This document shows positions 55,937 to 64,000 of a stretch of DNA of 64,000 nucleotides, in pieces. This DNA comes from Arboricoccus pini. GTDB taxonomy: Bacteria > Pseudomonadota > Alphaproteobacteria > Geminicoccales > Geminicoccaceae. Under the pieces are notes generated by a model. That model was not told the origin of the DNA and searched no databases. It was given only the letters and a program-made list of their open reading frames with translations. The stretch covers positions 186,001 through 250,000 of the forward strand of contig NZ_FYEH01000001.1 of NCBI RefSeq assembly GCF_900187945.1. Direction: 5' to 3'. Both the position numbers and the translations under genes were made by a program. The stretch's first letter is position 1. Each line of letters begins with the position of its first letter.

Positions 55937-56613
55937 AACCGACGCTCGATCTTCGCTGCTATGCCATTCTCGACCCCGAGCGCTGCCGGGCGCGCGATCC
56001 GCTCCCCCTCCTGGCCGCCGCCGCGAAGGGCGGCATCACCTTCGTCCAGCTGCGCTGCAAGCATCTGGATACCGGCGCGTTCGTCAGCCTTGCCAAGGGT
56101 GCCCGCGCGATCCTTGAGCCGCACGGCATTCCCTGCGTCGTCAATGATCGTGTCGACGTGGCGCTGGCGGCCGGCATTCCGGGCGTCCATGTCGGGCAGT
56201 TCGACATGTCTCCCGCCGACGCCCGCCGTCTGTTGGGCAAGGATGCCCTGATCGGTCTTTCCGTGCATCACCCGCATGAGGCCGACCTGCTCGACCCGAC
56301 CCTTATCGATTATGCCGGCATGGGGCCCGTCTACCAGACCGCCAGCAAGAACCCCAAGGACCCGCCAACCGGCCCCGCCGGGCTCGGCAGGCTGATGGCG
56401 CATCTCCGCGGTCGTCTGCCGGGCTTTCCCATTTGCGGCATTGCCGGGATCACGGCGGAGAATGCCGGCCCGGTCATCGCCGCCGGCGCCGATGGCGTGG
56501 CCGTCATCTCCGATCTCTTTATGGCAGACGACCCCGAGCAGGCCGCCATGCGACTGCGCCTTGCCGTCGACACCGCGCTGACGGCAAGGGCGGCCGGGCA
56601 GGCGCCTGCATGA
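55933..56613 (+). CDS. thiE: Thiamine phosphate synthase ThiE
   Basis: 226 residues from the ATG at 55933. Couples HMP-PP with thiazole phosphate to form thiamine phosphate. TIM-barrel features: [43 protein letters not shown], the phosphate loop [10 protein letters not shown] (about 138-147) and [27 protein letters not shown]. The usual length is about 210-220. It overlaps both neighbours by 4 bp (ATGA), so thiM, thiE and thiD are translationally coupled. Confidence 0.95.
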   Translation: MKPTLDLRCYAILDPERCRARDPLPLLAAAAKGGITFVQLRCKHLDTGAFVSLAKGARAILEPHGIPCVVNDRVDVALAAGIPGVHVGQFDMSPADARRLLGKDALIGLSVHHPHEADLLDPTLIDYAGMGPVYQTASKNPKDPPTGPAGLGRLMAHLRGRLPGFPICGIAGITAENAGPVIAAGADGVAVISDLFMADDPEQAAMRLRLAVDTALTARAAGQAPA

Positions 56614-57419
56614 CGACGCCAATCGCCCTTTCGATCGCCGGCTCAGACAGCAGCGGCGGCGCCGGCATCCAGGCGGACCTCAAGACCTTTTCCGCCCTCG
56701 GCGTCTACGGTGCCACGGCAATCGCCGCCCTGACGGCACAGAACACCCTGGGCGTTCAAGCCGTCCTTGGCATCGAGCCCGGCTTCGTGCGCCAGCAGAT
56801 GGACAGCGTATTCGCCGATCTTCGCGTCGATGCCGTCAAGATCGGCATGCTCGGCACGCGCGAGGTCATCGAGGCGGTGGCAGCCGGGCTCGATGCCTGG
56901 CAGCCTCGCTACGTCGTCGTCGATCCCGTCATGGTCGCCAAAGGCGGGGCCAGGCTGCTCGACGAGGCGGCGATCGGCGCCATGCGCGAGCTTCTCCTGC
57001 CGCGCGCGACGCTCCTGACCCCGAACCTGCCCGAGGCCGCCGTCCTGACGGGCCTGGTCCCGCCCGGCGATCGCGACGGCATGATCGTCCTGGGGCGGCG
57101 CCTCCAGGAAGCCGGAGCCGCCAACGTTCTTGTCAAAGGCGGCCATCTGGAGGCGCCGGACGCGCCGGACCTTCTGCTGATGGGCGGCACTCACCAGTGG
57201 TTCGAGGGGCAAAGGCTGGCCACGGCGCACACGCACGGCACGGGCTGCTCCTATGCGGCCGCCATCGCGGCCCTCCTGGCGCGCGGCCGCCCGCTGGAGG
57301 CAGCCGTGGCCGAGGCCAAGGCCTGGCTGCTGGCGGCGATCGAGGCCGGGATGGAACTCGGCATCGGCCACGGCCGGGGGCCCGTCCATCATTTCCATGC
57401 CTGGTGGCCCAAAACTTGA
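56610..57419 (+). CDS. thiD: Hydroxymethylpyrimidine/phosphomethylpyrimidine kinase ThiD
   Basis: 269 residues from the ATG at 56610. Two-step kinase converting HMP to HMP-P and HMP-PP. Visible: [25 protein letters not shown] at the start, [26 protein letters not shown] and the anion-hole [20 protein letters not shown]. With thiM and thiE it completes the salvage and coupling steps. Its stop overlaps the TTG start of the transporter ATPase gene. Confidence 0.96.
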   Translation: MTTPIALSIAGSDSSGGAGIQADLKTFSALGVYGATAIAALTAQNTLGVQAVLGIEPGFVRQQMDSVFADLRVDAVKIGMLGTREVIEAVAAGLDAWQPRYVVVDPVMVAKGGARLLDEAAIGAMRELLLPRATLLTPNLPEAAVLTGLVPPGDRDGMIVLGRRLQEAGAANVLVKGGHLEAPDAPDLLLMGGTHQWFEGQRLATAHTHGTGCSYAAAIAALLARGRPLEAAVAEAKAWLLAAIEAGMELGIGHGRGPVHHFHAWWPKT

Positions 57420-58177
57420 GCGCGCGGCCCCCCGGATTCCGCATCGAAGTGCCCGAACTGGCCTTCGGCAACGACGTGCTGCTGCAGAATTTCGACGCCA
57501 GCTTCACAGGCGGCGGCTGGACCTGTCTCCTTGGCCCCTCGGGCTCCGGCAAGACGACGCTTCTTCGCCTCGCCGCCGACCTGCAGCAAGGCGGCCGGGC
57601 GATCGCCGATGACGGAATGCCGCTCGCGGGCCGCGTCGCCTACATGGCCCAGACCGACTTGCTCCTGCCCTGGCTCTCGGCCGAGGCCAATGTCCTTTTG
57701 GGCTGGCGGCTGCGTGGCCATGGCAGGGTCGGGGCGGCGGCGCGCGCGCGGGCTCGGGCTCTCCTGGCGGAGGTGGGGCTGGGCGATCAGGCAGGCCTCC
57801 TGCCGCAAGCGCTCTCGGGCGGCATGCGGCAGCGCGTGGCGCTGGCGCGTACGCTTATGGAAGACCGCCCGGTCGTCCTGATGGACGAGCCCTTCAGTGC
57901 ACTCGATGCCATCACCCGCTACCGCCTGCAGGATCTGGCGGCCGGGCTGCTGGCCGGCCGGACTGTGCTGCAGGTGACGCACGATCCGCTGGAAGCACTG
58001 CGCCTGGGCCAGGAAATCCTGGTCCTCAAGGGCCGTCCGGCCAGACTTGCCGAGCGCATCCACCTTTCAAGCCCGCCGCCAAGGCCCGCGGACGCGCCGG
58101 AACTGACCGGCCTGCATGCAAAGCTGCTGGCAGCGCTCGCCGGCAGCCCGGCGCCCGAACGGAGGGCCGCCGCATGA
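57416..58177 (+). CDS. thiZ: Thiamine-precursor ABC transporter ATPase (ThiZ-like)
   Basis: 253 residues from the TTG at 57416 (TTGA overlap with thiD); the longer frame to 57197 runs through thiD and is not used. Walker A GPSGSGKTT (about 41-49), signature LSGGMRQRVALARTL, Walker B VVLMDEPFSALD and H-loop TH (QVTHDPLEALRLG). It belongs to the nitrate/taurine/pyrimidine importer ATPase group. Linked to a ThiX-like permease and ThiY-like binding protein, the likely cargo is hydroxymethylpyrimidine or a formylaminopyrimidine. The gene name rests mainly on context. Confidence 0.88.
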   Translation: MSARPPGFRIEVPELAFGNDVLLQNFDASFTGGGWTCLLGPSGSGKTTLLRLAADLQQGGRAIADDGMPLAGRVAYMAQTDLLLPWLSAEANVLLGWRLRGHGRVGAAARARARALLAEVGLGDQAGLLPQALSGGMRQRVALARTLMEDRPVVLMDEPFSALDAITRYRLQDLAAGLLAGRTVLQVTHDPLEALRLGQEILVLKGRPARLAERIHLSSPPPRPADAPELTGLHAKLLAALAGSPAPERRAAA

Positions 58178-58932
58178 TGGCCAGCCTCGTCCGTGGCCTG
58201 GCCGTGATGCTGGGCCTTCTCCTTCTCTGGCAGCTCCTGGTCTGGGGTACGGGCGTGCCGCGTTATCTGCTGCCCGAGCCGCTGGCCGTCTTTGAAGCCC
58301 TCTGGCTGCAAGGGCCGCTCATCCTCCACCACGCCCTCTTGACGCTGGCCGAGATCGTCCTGGGCCTCGTCCTGGGCCTGCTTCTGGGCGGCCTCATGGC
58401 CCTGGTTCTGGCGAGCTCGTCCCTGCTCAGCCGCTGGCTCCTGCCCCTCGTGATCGCCAGCCAGGCCGTGCCGGTCTTCGCCCTTGCCCCCTTGCTCGTC
58501 CTCTGGCTGGGCTACGGCATGGCCTCCAAGGTGGCGATGGCCGTCCTCGTCATCTTCTTTCCCGTCACCGTCAGCTTCCATGAGGGATTGCGGCGGGTCG
58601 AGCGGGGCTGGATCGAACAGGCCAGGGTCATGGATGCGGGTGCCGCCAGCATCCTCTGGCATATCCGACTGCCGGCGGCCCTGCCGGCCTTCGGTGCCGG
58701 TGCCCGTATCGCCGCCGTCGTGGCGCCGATCGGCGCCGTCATCGGCGAGTGGGTCGGCTCGGCGGGCGGCCTTGGCTATCTCATGCTGCACGCCAATGCC
58801 CGCATGCAGACCGATCTGCTCTTCGCGGCCCTTCTCGTCCTCTGCCTGATGGCGATGGCACTCTGGCTCATCGTCGACCGCCTGCTGCGCCGTCTGATCT
58901 TCTGGCAGCCCGACACGCTCCATGCGGCCTGA
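58174..58932 (+). CDS. thiX: Thiamine-precursor ABC transporter permease (ThiX-like)
   Basis: 252 residues, six membrane helices, with the binding-protein-dependent permease signature around 145-185: FHEGLRRVERGWIEQARVMDAGAASILWHIRLPAALPAFGAG (EAA motif variant). Start ATG 58174 overlaps the ATPase gene stop (ATGA). It belongs to the same importer family as the SsuC/TauC/ThiX permeases. Substrate specificity is inferred from the thi genes and riboswitch upstream. Confidence 0.88.
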   Translation: MMASLVRGLAVMLGLLLLWQLLVWGTGVPRYLLPEPLAVFEALWLQGPLILHHALLTLAEIVLGLVLGLLLGGLMALVLASSSLLSRWLLPLVIASQAVPVFALAPLLVLWLGYGMASKVAMAVLVIFFPVTVSFHEGLRRVERGWIEQARVMDAGAASILWHIRLPAALPAFGAGARIAAVVAPIGAVIGEWVGSAGGLGYLMLHANARMQTDLLFAALLVLCLMAMALWLIVDRLLRRLIFWQPDTLHAA

Positions 58933-59011
58933 GGCATGCGCGCTCGGCTGCCGGCAATATTTCCTTCCTGGGACCGGGCAAGCCTGCGCGGTCCGGATCG
59001 GCCCCCTCAAG

Positions 59012-59980
59012 ATGGACAAACCCATGCGACGCCTGGCCCTAGCCCTTCTGCTCTGTCTTCTGGCCAGCCCGGCCCTGGCCGACGACAAGCTCCGCGTCGT
59101 CCTCGACTGGTTCGTCAATCCTGATCACGGGCCGCTCATCGTCGCCAAGCAGAAGGGCTTCTTCAAGGCCGAGGGCCTCGATGTCGAACTCATCGCTCCC
59201 TCCGATCCCAACGACGCCTCGAAGCTCACCGCCGCCAAGCAGGCAGATATCGGCCTCTCCTACCAGCCGCAGCTGCAGCTGCAGGTGGATGGCGGGCTGC
59301 CGCTAATGCGGATCGGCACGCTGATCGCCACGCCCTTGAACTGCCTGTTGGTGCGGGAGGATTCCGGCATTCGCCAGATCGCCGATCTCAAGGGTAAGAA
59401 GATCGGTTATTCGGTGGCCGGTCTCGAGGACGGACTGATCGCGACGATCCTTAAGAAGAATGGCCTGGCGCCTGGCGACGTGACGCTCGTCAATGTCAAT
59501 TTCTCGCTCTCGCCGGCTCTCATCAGCGGGCAGGTGGACGCCGTGATCGGCGCCTATCGCAATTTCGAGTTGACCCAGATGCAGATCGAGGGCGCCAAGG
59601 GCCGCTGCTTTCCCGTCGAGGAGGAGGGCATTCCCGCCTATGACGAGCTGATCTACGTCACCAATCCCGACAATGTGGGACGGCCTGAGCTCAAGCGCTT
59701 CATGCAGGCCGTCGAGGCCGCCACCATGTGGATCGACAATCATCCAGAAGAGGCTTTCGACGTCTTCAAGGGCTACGCACCCGAACTCGACGACGCCTTG
59801 AATCGCGCCGCCTGGCCTTTGACCTGGCCGCGCTTCGCGCCCAGCCCGGCCGCTCTCGACTGGGGCCGCTACGCGCGCTTTGCCGACTATCTGAAGGCGG
59901 TGGGTCTGATCAAACAGGCGGCACCGGTACCTCGTTATGCGGTCGATCTCTGGAGCCCCGCTGCCACCAGCGCTCGCTGA
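59012..59980 (+). CDS. thiY: Pyrimidine-precursor substrate-binding protein (ThiY/NMT1-like)
   Basis: 322 residues from the ATG at 59012 (ATG 59024 is a close alternative; the frame extends to 58922). Signal peptide MRRLALALLLCLLASPALA, then an NMT1/THI5-like periplasmic-binding fold: LDWFVNPDHGPLIVAKQKGFFKAEGLDVELI, the KLTAAKQADIGLSYQP ligand region and GVE-type sequence EEGIPAYDELIYVT. It delivers an HMP-type pyrimidine to the ABC transporter. tenA is absent here, so intact HMP or an amino-pyrimidine could both be the cargo. It converges with the SDR locus; the 3' ends overlap by about 70 bp. Confidence 0.88.
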   Translation: MDKPMRRLALALLLCLLASPALADDKLRVVLDWFVNPDHGPLIVAKQKGFFKAEGLDVELIAPSDPNDASKLTAAKQADIGLSYQPQLQLQVDGGLPLMRIGTLIATPLNCLLVREDSGIRQIADLKGKKIGYSVAGLEDGLIATILKKNGLAPGDVTLVNVNFSLSPALISGQVDAVIGAYRNFELTQMQIEGAKGRCFPVEEEGIPAYDELIYVTNPDNVGRPELKRFMQAVEAATMWIDNHPEEAFDVFKGYAPELDDALNRAAWPLTWPRFAPSPAALDWGRYARFADYLKAVGLIKQAAPVPRYAVDLWSPAATSAR

Positions 59981-60769
59981 GGTCAAATCCCAGGCGCAGG
60001 GTCCTGGCCACCGCCGCACGGGCCAGGGTCACTGGCTTGAGGGCCGCTTCGCTCAGGGGATCAGTGAAGATGATGCCATGACCGCCGATCCGCTCGAGCG
60101 CCAGCCTTGCTACCGTCTGCGGCTCGATCGTGCCTGGCAGGGACCGCCCGGCATAGCCGGCCCGCTCGGCAAACGCGGTGCGCACCGGTCCCGGGCAAAG
60201 CGTGGCGATATCGATTAGCTGCTCGGCCAGCTCGGCCTTCAGACTTTCGCCGAAGGAGAGGAGGAAGGCTTTGCTCGCGGCGTAGACCGCCATCTGCGGC
60301 ACCGGCACGAAGGCAATCGTGCTGGCGACGTTGATGAGCCCCGCCCGGCGCCCGGTCAGGGCGGCCCTTGCCAGCATTGCCGGCAGGAGGGCACGAGCCA
60401 GGCCGACACAGGCCATGACGTTGACCTCGATCACGGCCTCGCTCGCCAGGGGCGGGGTGGCAAGAAACGGCCCCACATGGCCCAGCCCCGCATTGTTGAT
60501 CAGCAGATCGACCTCCATGGCCATCGGCGATGGCCGCCACCTTCTCCCGGCCCTCGGCGGTGGCGAGATCGGCCACGATCGTGCGCACGCTTCGCGGCGG
60601 CGCCGACAGGGAACTTTCGAGTGCCGCCAGGACGGCGGCATTCCCTGCCGGTGAGAAGAAGGTCGGTCGTGGGCGGCAGCGCCATGGCGAAGGCCTGGCC
60701 GATGCCGCTCGTGGCCCCGGTTACCAGGGCCGCGTGAAATGACGTCGCGGGCAGTCGGCGTTCGAACAT
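59910..60769 (-). pseudogene. SDR-family oxidoreductase with two frameshifts
   Basis: Reading from ATG 60769 (GGGAGCC upstream), the cofactor motif ALVTGATSGIGQAFA and LLLTGR are in one frame. The next segment (NAAVLAALESSLS, VRTIVADLATAEGREKVAAIADG) is in a second frame. The rest (VDLLINNAGLGHVGPF, catalytic NVASTIAF and YAASKAF, ending near 59910) is in a third. Removing one base at the CCC run 60643-60645 and one near 60511-60516 restores a normal SDR of 285 residues. As written, no intact product is made. Both changes lie in or next to G/C runs, so base-calling error is a real alternative to inactivation. Confidence 0.85.
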
Positions 60770-60858
60770 GGTCGGCTCCCAAGTGCGCCGCCGGCCAATC
60801 TGTGCGAGGATGCCGGTATGGGCTGGGTCGAATGAATGACGCGAACGAGGAGAACGAC

Positions 60859-61167
60859 GTGTCGAAAGCGATGACGTGGACGACCGACGGTTTGCGTCTT
60901 TGGTCGGACTGGGTCGAGACATGCGCCAACACGGCCATCACCATCACCAGTCGCGTCGTGCTCGTGAACGCGGCCATCCTCGGCGGCCGGGGCCTGCCCT
61001 TGGCAGAGATGTCGCGCATGGTCCTGGAAAAGCAGAAGGCGGCCTTCGAGGCATCGAGCGGTGTCCTGCTGGCGGAACCGGGGTTGGCTGCGGCCTCGGC
61101 CCTCCTTGCCCCCTATCACCAGGCGACTCGCCAGAATGCCCGCCGACTGACGCGTCGTCGCGGCTAG
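60859..61167 (+). CDS. Small helical hypothetical protein
   Basis: 102 residues from the GTG at 60859, chosen for the GAGGAGAA seven bases upstream; ATG 60832 is in frame without such a site. Mostly amphipathic helix: WTTDGLRLWSDWVETCANTAITITSRVVLV, then GLPLAEMSRMVLEKQKAAFEASSGVLLA and a basic end TRQNARRLTRRRG. The composition is loosely like phasin-type or helical adaptor proteins, but no family can be assigned. It is divergent from the broken SDR gene. Confidence 0.65.
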   Translation: MSKAMTWTTDGLRLWSDWVETCANTAITITSRVVLVNAAILGGRGLPLAEMSRMVLEKQKAAFEASSGVLLAEPGLAAASALLAPYHQATRQNARRLTRRRG

Positions 61168-61215
61168 GGAGCTGCTGCACGAGCGGACCGATCGCCCAGC
61201 CCCCCGCTGTCCGCA

Positions 61216-61719
61216 TCAGAGCTTTTGGTTCTCGCCCATATCGGGCTCGTGATGGCCGGCCTTGGCTTCGACAAGACGCCAGAGCTGTATCATCTTGCTG
61301 GCCGGACCGTCCCAATATTCGGCCTGCTCGACATCGATGCAAAGCAGAGCCAGGTCGGGATCATCCTTGCCTTCCGGAAACCAGGCGCTGACGAAGGGAT
61401 TCCAGAGCTCGTCGACCTTGACCCGGTCATAGACCAGCCGTGCCCGCCCGCTGACCGAGACGAAGGATTGCAACTTAGGGTCGGCATAGGCGACGTTGAC
61501 CTCGCGGGAGGCTTCGATCTCGCCAGCTTTGTGCGAACTTGATCGGGTAAAGAACCAGATCTCCCCCTCCTTGGGGGCGGCATGCCCGGTCATCGGCCTG
61601 GATCGCAGGCTCTGGCCATCCACCGTGGTCATCATGCCGGTGCGGATATCCTTGACCAACGCCCAGAGCTTTTCCCAGGCCTGGCCCCGCGCCACCGTGT
61701 CGCCCGATTCCGCATTCAT
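61216..61719 (-). CDS. Pyridoxamine 5'-phosphate oxidase-fold (general stress protein) family
   Basis: 167 residues of the split-barrel flavin-binding fold related to the B. subtilis general stress protein 26 group: RTGMMTTVDGQSLRSRPMT at the start, GEIWFFTRSSSHKAGEIEASREVNVAYADPKLQSFVSVSGRARLVYD in the core, and VDELWNPFVSAWFPEGKDDPDLALLCIDVEQAEYWD towards the end. Members bind FMN or F420 and are usually stress-related; the substrate is unknown. ATG 61719 has GAGAGG upstream. Confidence 0.88.
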   Translation of the reverse strand: MNAESGDTVARGQAWEKLWALVKDIRTGMMTTVDGQSLRSRPMTGHAAPKEGEIWFFTRSSSHKAGEIEASREVNVAYADPKLQSFVSVSGRARLVYDRVKVDELWNPFVSAWFPEGKDDPDLALLCIDVEQAEYWDGPASKMIQLWRLVEAKAGHHEPDMGENQKL

Positions 61720-62009
61720 CGTTCAACCTCTCGTCCACTCGCACAATCGACCAACGAGAAGACGGGTCGGCCGGTTCCTGAGGCGCGGCATCGTGATCGG
61801 CGCCGGACCGGGCGAACGGGCCATGAATACAAGCTGAAATGCTTATCTTGCATTCGCTTGGCGGCTCGTGATTGATTTTTCCCATAAAGCTCTTGTCTGC
61901 CATGTCTGCCGCCTCTATATGAGCCATCCCCAACGGCACGCGTCTGCCGTGGCTGCCAAGCGGCAGCCGGCGGCGCTGGTGATGCGGGGAGGTAAAGGAA
62001 GAGAGCTTG

Positions 62010-62318
62010 ATGGCGAAGAAGGCGAAACGGACGCTGAAGCCGGGGATGGAGAGCGCGTCGCGCTGGACCGTCCGTGGCGTCGCGGTACCGTTGCAGCGGG
62101 CCGCCAGCGAGACCGCGCGCGCGGAAGGCAAGACGCTTGGCCAATGGTTGAGCGAGGTGGTTGAGGCCGCCCTTGCCGATGCGCCGTCGCGGCTGCCGGC
62201 TGCCACCGCCGCCGGATGGCGAGAGGCGATTGAGGCCAGGCTCGAGCGGCTGGAGGGCGTGGTCGGCATCGATGCACAGCGCGCCGCCGCAGAGTCGACG
62301 GCCGCGGTGGCGAACTGA
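62010..62318 (+). CDS. Small ribbon-helix-helix-like protein
   Basis: 102 residues from the ATG at 62010 with GGAAGAGAG upstream (an in-frame TTG lies one codon earlier). Sequence RWTVRGVAVPLQRAASETARAEGKTLGQWLSEVVEAALAD resembles the RWT-RGV-A--AA-A-G---G-WL pattern of RHH/CopG-like helical proteins common in Rhodospirillales. A basic N-terminus and an Ala/Glu-rich C-terminal helix (IEARLERLEGVVG) complete it. It may bind DNA. Homospermidine synthase lies 221 bp downstream, but no functional link is evident. Confidence 0.68.
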   Translation: MAKKAKRTLKPGMESASRWTVRGVAVPLQRAASETARAEGKTLGQWLSEVVEAALADAPSRLPAATAAGWREAIEARLERLEGVVGIDAQRAAAESTAAVAN

Positions 62319-62539
62319 GGATGGACCAGGGCATCCGCGTCTGCCCGCATCCCTCGAGTCCGACATAGCCCGACGGCGTGTCGGGGCGGCTCCGTGCTCG
62401 AAAGGCACGCGCGGCTCCGGGCTCGCCATGAAACGATGATATTTTCCAGGTACGGATCGACCTGATGACGTGCCCGCCGGTAGGCGGGACATCTTGAAGC
62501 GAACGCCAGAGGCCGCAGCGGCCGCACGAGGACTGATTG

Positions 62540-63970
62540 ATGAGCCAAGCGACGACCCGGCACGAGACATTCGCCCAGTTGAAGGGCAAGTTGCTGCTGG
62601 TCGGCTGTGGCAGTATCGGCCAGGCGGTCCTCCCGCTGATCCTTCGTCATCTGGACGTCTCGCCCGATCGGATCACCATCGTCACCGCCGACAGCCGTGG
62701 CCGCGATGTCGCAGCCGAGCTTGGCATCACCTTCATCGAGCAGGCGGTCACGCGCGAGAATTATCGCGACCTCCTAGGTTCCCATCTTTCGGCCGGCGAC
62801 TTCTTCCTCAATCTTTCGGTCGACGTCTCGTCGGTCGACATGATGCTGCTCGCCCGCGAGAAGGGTGCCCTCTACCTGGACACGGTGGTCGAGCCTTGGG
62901 GCGGGGCCTATTTCGACCCCAGCCTCACGCCGTCCGAGCGTTCCAATTACGCACTTCGTGAGAGCATGCTGGCGCTGCGCCGCGAGCTCGGCAAAGGCCC
63001 GACGGCGGTCAGTGCACAGGGTGCCAATCCCGGCATGGTGAGCCAGCTTCTCAAAGAGGCCCTTCTCATCGTCGCCCGCGATACCGGCACCTCGCACACG
63101 CAGCCCACCACCCGCGAGGGCTGGGCGGACCTCGCGCGCGCGCTCGGGCTCAAGGCGGTCCACATCGCCGAGCGCGACACCCAGGTCAGCAACACGCCCA
63201 AGCGCGTGGGCGAGTTCGTCAACACCTGGTCGATCGACGGCTTCGTCTCGGAGGGCTGCCAGCCGGCCGAGATGGGCTGGGGCACGCACGAGAAGGGTCT
63301 GCCGCACGACGGTGCCCGCCACCCGATGGGCTGCGACGCGGCCATCTATTTAAATCGCCCGGGGGCCAGCACGCGGGTGCGCACCTGGACGCCCAAGGCC
63401 GGTCCCATTATCGGCTTCCTCATCACGCATAACGAGGCGATCTCGATCGCTGATTACTACACGGTGCGCGAAGGGGAGAAGGTGGTCTACCGGCCGACCT
63501 CGCATTATGCCTACCACCCTTGCGACGCGGCCGTGCTCTCGGTGCACGAACTACAGGGCAATGGCTGGCAGCAGCAGCCCGAACAGCGCCTGATGATGGA
63601 AGAGATCGTCTCCGGCATCGACGAGCTGGGCGTGCTTTTGATGGGCCACGCCAAGGGCGCTTTTTGGTATGGCTCGCAGCTTTCCATCGAGGAAGCCCGC
63701 GAACTCGCACCGCATAACAGCGCCACCTCGCTCCAGGTCGCGGCCGGGGTGCTGGGCGGCATGGTCTGGGCGATCGAAAATCCGGCCGAAGGCATTGTCG
63801 AAGCGGATGAGCTCGACCATGTCCGTGTTCTCGAGGTGATGCGGAACTATCTAGGGCCCGTCACGGGGGCCTATAGCGACTGGACGCCGCTTGACCGACG
63901 CGGCGTCCTCTTCAGCGAGGACATCGACCAGGACGATCCCTGGCAGTTCAAGAATATACGGGTTCTTTAG
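62540..63970 (+). CDS. hss: Homospermidine synthase
   Basis: 476 residues from the ATG at 62540 (GAGGA upstream; an in-frame TTG is one codon before). NAD-dependent enzyme that makes sym-homospermidine from putrescine or spermidine. Rossmann motif LLVGCGSIGQAVLPLI near the N-terminus. The family core includes YLDTVVEPWGGAYFDP, SAQGANPGMVSQLLKEAL and YHPCDAAVLSVHEL. The C-terminus SEDIDQDDPWQFKNIRVL is typical of the bacterial enzyme. Homospermidine is a characteristic polyamine of many Alphaproteobacteria. The gene is complete and stops 30 bp before the window end. Confidence 0.95.
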   Translation: MSQATTRHETFAQLKGKLLLVGCGSIGQAVLPLILRHLDVSPDRITIVTADSRGRDVAAELGITFIEQAVTRENYRDLLGSHLSAGDFFLNLSVDVSSVDMMLLAREKGALYLDTVVEPWGGAYFDPSLTPSERSNYALRESMLALRRELGKGPTAVSAQGANPGMVSQLLKEALLIVARDTGTSHTQPTTREGWADLARALGLKAVHIAERDTQVSNTPKRVGEFVNTWSIDGFVSEGCQPAEMGWGTHEKGLPHDGARHPMGCDAAIYLNRPGASTRVRTWTPKAGPIIGFLITHNEAISIADYYTVREGEKVVYRPTSHYAYHPCDAAVLSVHELQGNGWQQQPEQRLMMEEIVSGIDELGVLLMGHAKGAFWYGSQLSIEEARELAPHNSATSLQVAAGVLGGMVWAIENPAEGIVEADELDHVRVLEVMRNYLGPVTGAYSDWTPLDRRGVLFSEDIDQDDPWQFKNIRVL

Positions 63971-64000
63971 ACCTTCTCCCTAAGAACTCCTTCCCTGGTA

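Overview
The window is GC-rich chromosomal DNA of an alphaproteobacterium, most likely in or near the Rhodospirillales. Supporting evidence: the nusA-ylxR-infB-rbfA-truB-rpsO-pnp block, an Irr-type Fur regulator, an alphaproteobacterial RpoH, the DUF177-plsX-fabH-ihfA-merR-tRNA-Pro order, a ubiquinol-cytochrome c chaperone, an H+-pyrophosphatase and homospermidine synthase. No prophage, CRISPR array, rRNA operon or recognisable transposase was seen. The species cannot be named from sequence alone.

Layout. 1-9.4 kb: transcription/translation operon (nusA is cut by the left edge). 9.5-11.6 kb: a nitronate monooxygenase-like flavoprotein and irr, which has a palindromic operator-like site over its promoter. 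11.7-22.3 kb: mostly single genes (two LysR regulators, SH3 protein, 2-hydroxyacid dehydrogenase, rpoH, tatA, a glutathione S-transferase, membrane proteins, a YeeE/YedE sulfur transporter, a metallophosphoesterase). 22.3-31.5 kb: mscS-tamA-tamB envelope cluster. 31.6-36.3 kb: a lone ABC-2 permease, then argD-argF-hslO-lipoprotein. 36.5-40.3 kb: a flavin monooxygenase, an RlpA-like protein, and a type III polyketide synthase plus ICMT-like methyltransferase pair whose PKS reading frame is broken. 40.2-47.5 kb: tRNA-Pro, merR, ihfA, fabH, plsX, DUF177, cytochrome bc1 chaperone, divergent bamE, then hppA. 47.5-49.9 kb: an accessory-looking gene between inverted copies of a roughly 100-bp repeat, and two tandem paralogous lipoproteins. 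50-54.8 kb: an SDR, a transglutaminase/ATP-grasp-alpha-E pair and a DUF454 protein. 54.9-60 kb: a TPP riboswitch-controlled thiM-thiE-thiD-ABC transporter operon. 60-64 kb: a twice-frameshifted SDR, small unknown genes, a PNPOx-fold protein and homospermidine synthase.

How genes work together. Many operons are translationally coupled by ATGA, GTGA or TTGA overlaps (ylxR/infB, mscS/tamA, argD/argF, hslO/lipoprotein, chaperone/DUF177, thiM/thiE/thiD/thiZ/thiX, transglutaminase/ATP-grasp). The thiamine operon salvages thiazole and pyrimidine moieties, joins them and imports a precursor. plsX and fabH feed phospholipid and fatty-acid synthesis. TamA/TamB, BamE, TatA and the RlpA-like protein serve the envelope.

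The most unusual points are the IscR-like dyad on the irr promoter, the inverted-repeat-flanked unit at 47.7-48.8 kb, a TamA with a lipoprotein lipobox, and three single-base frameshifts (PKS, and SDR twice), all at or beside G/C runs, which may be real lesions or base-calling errors.
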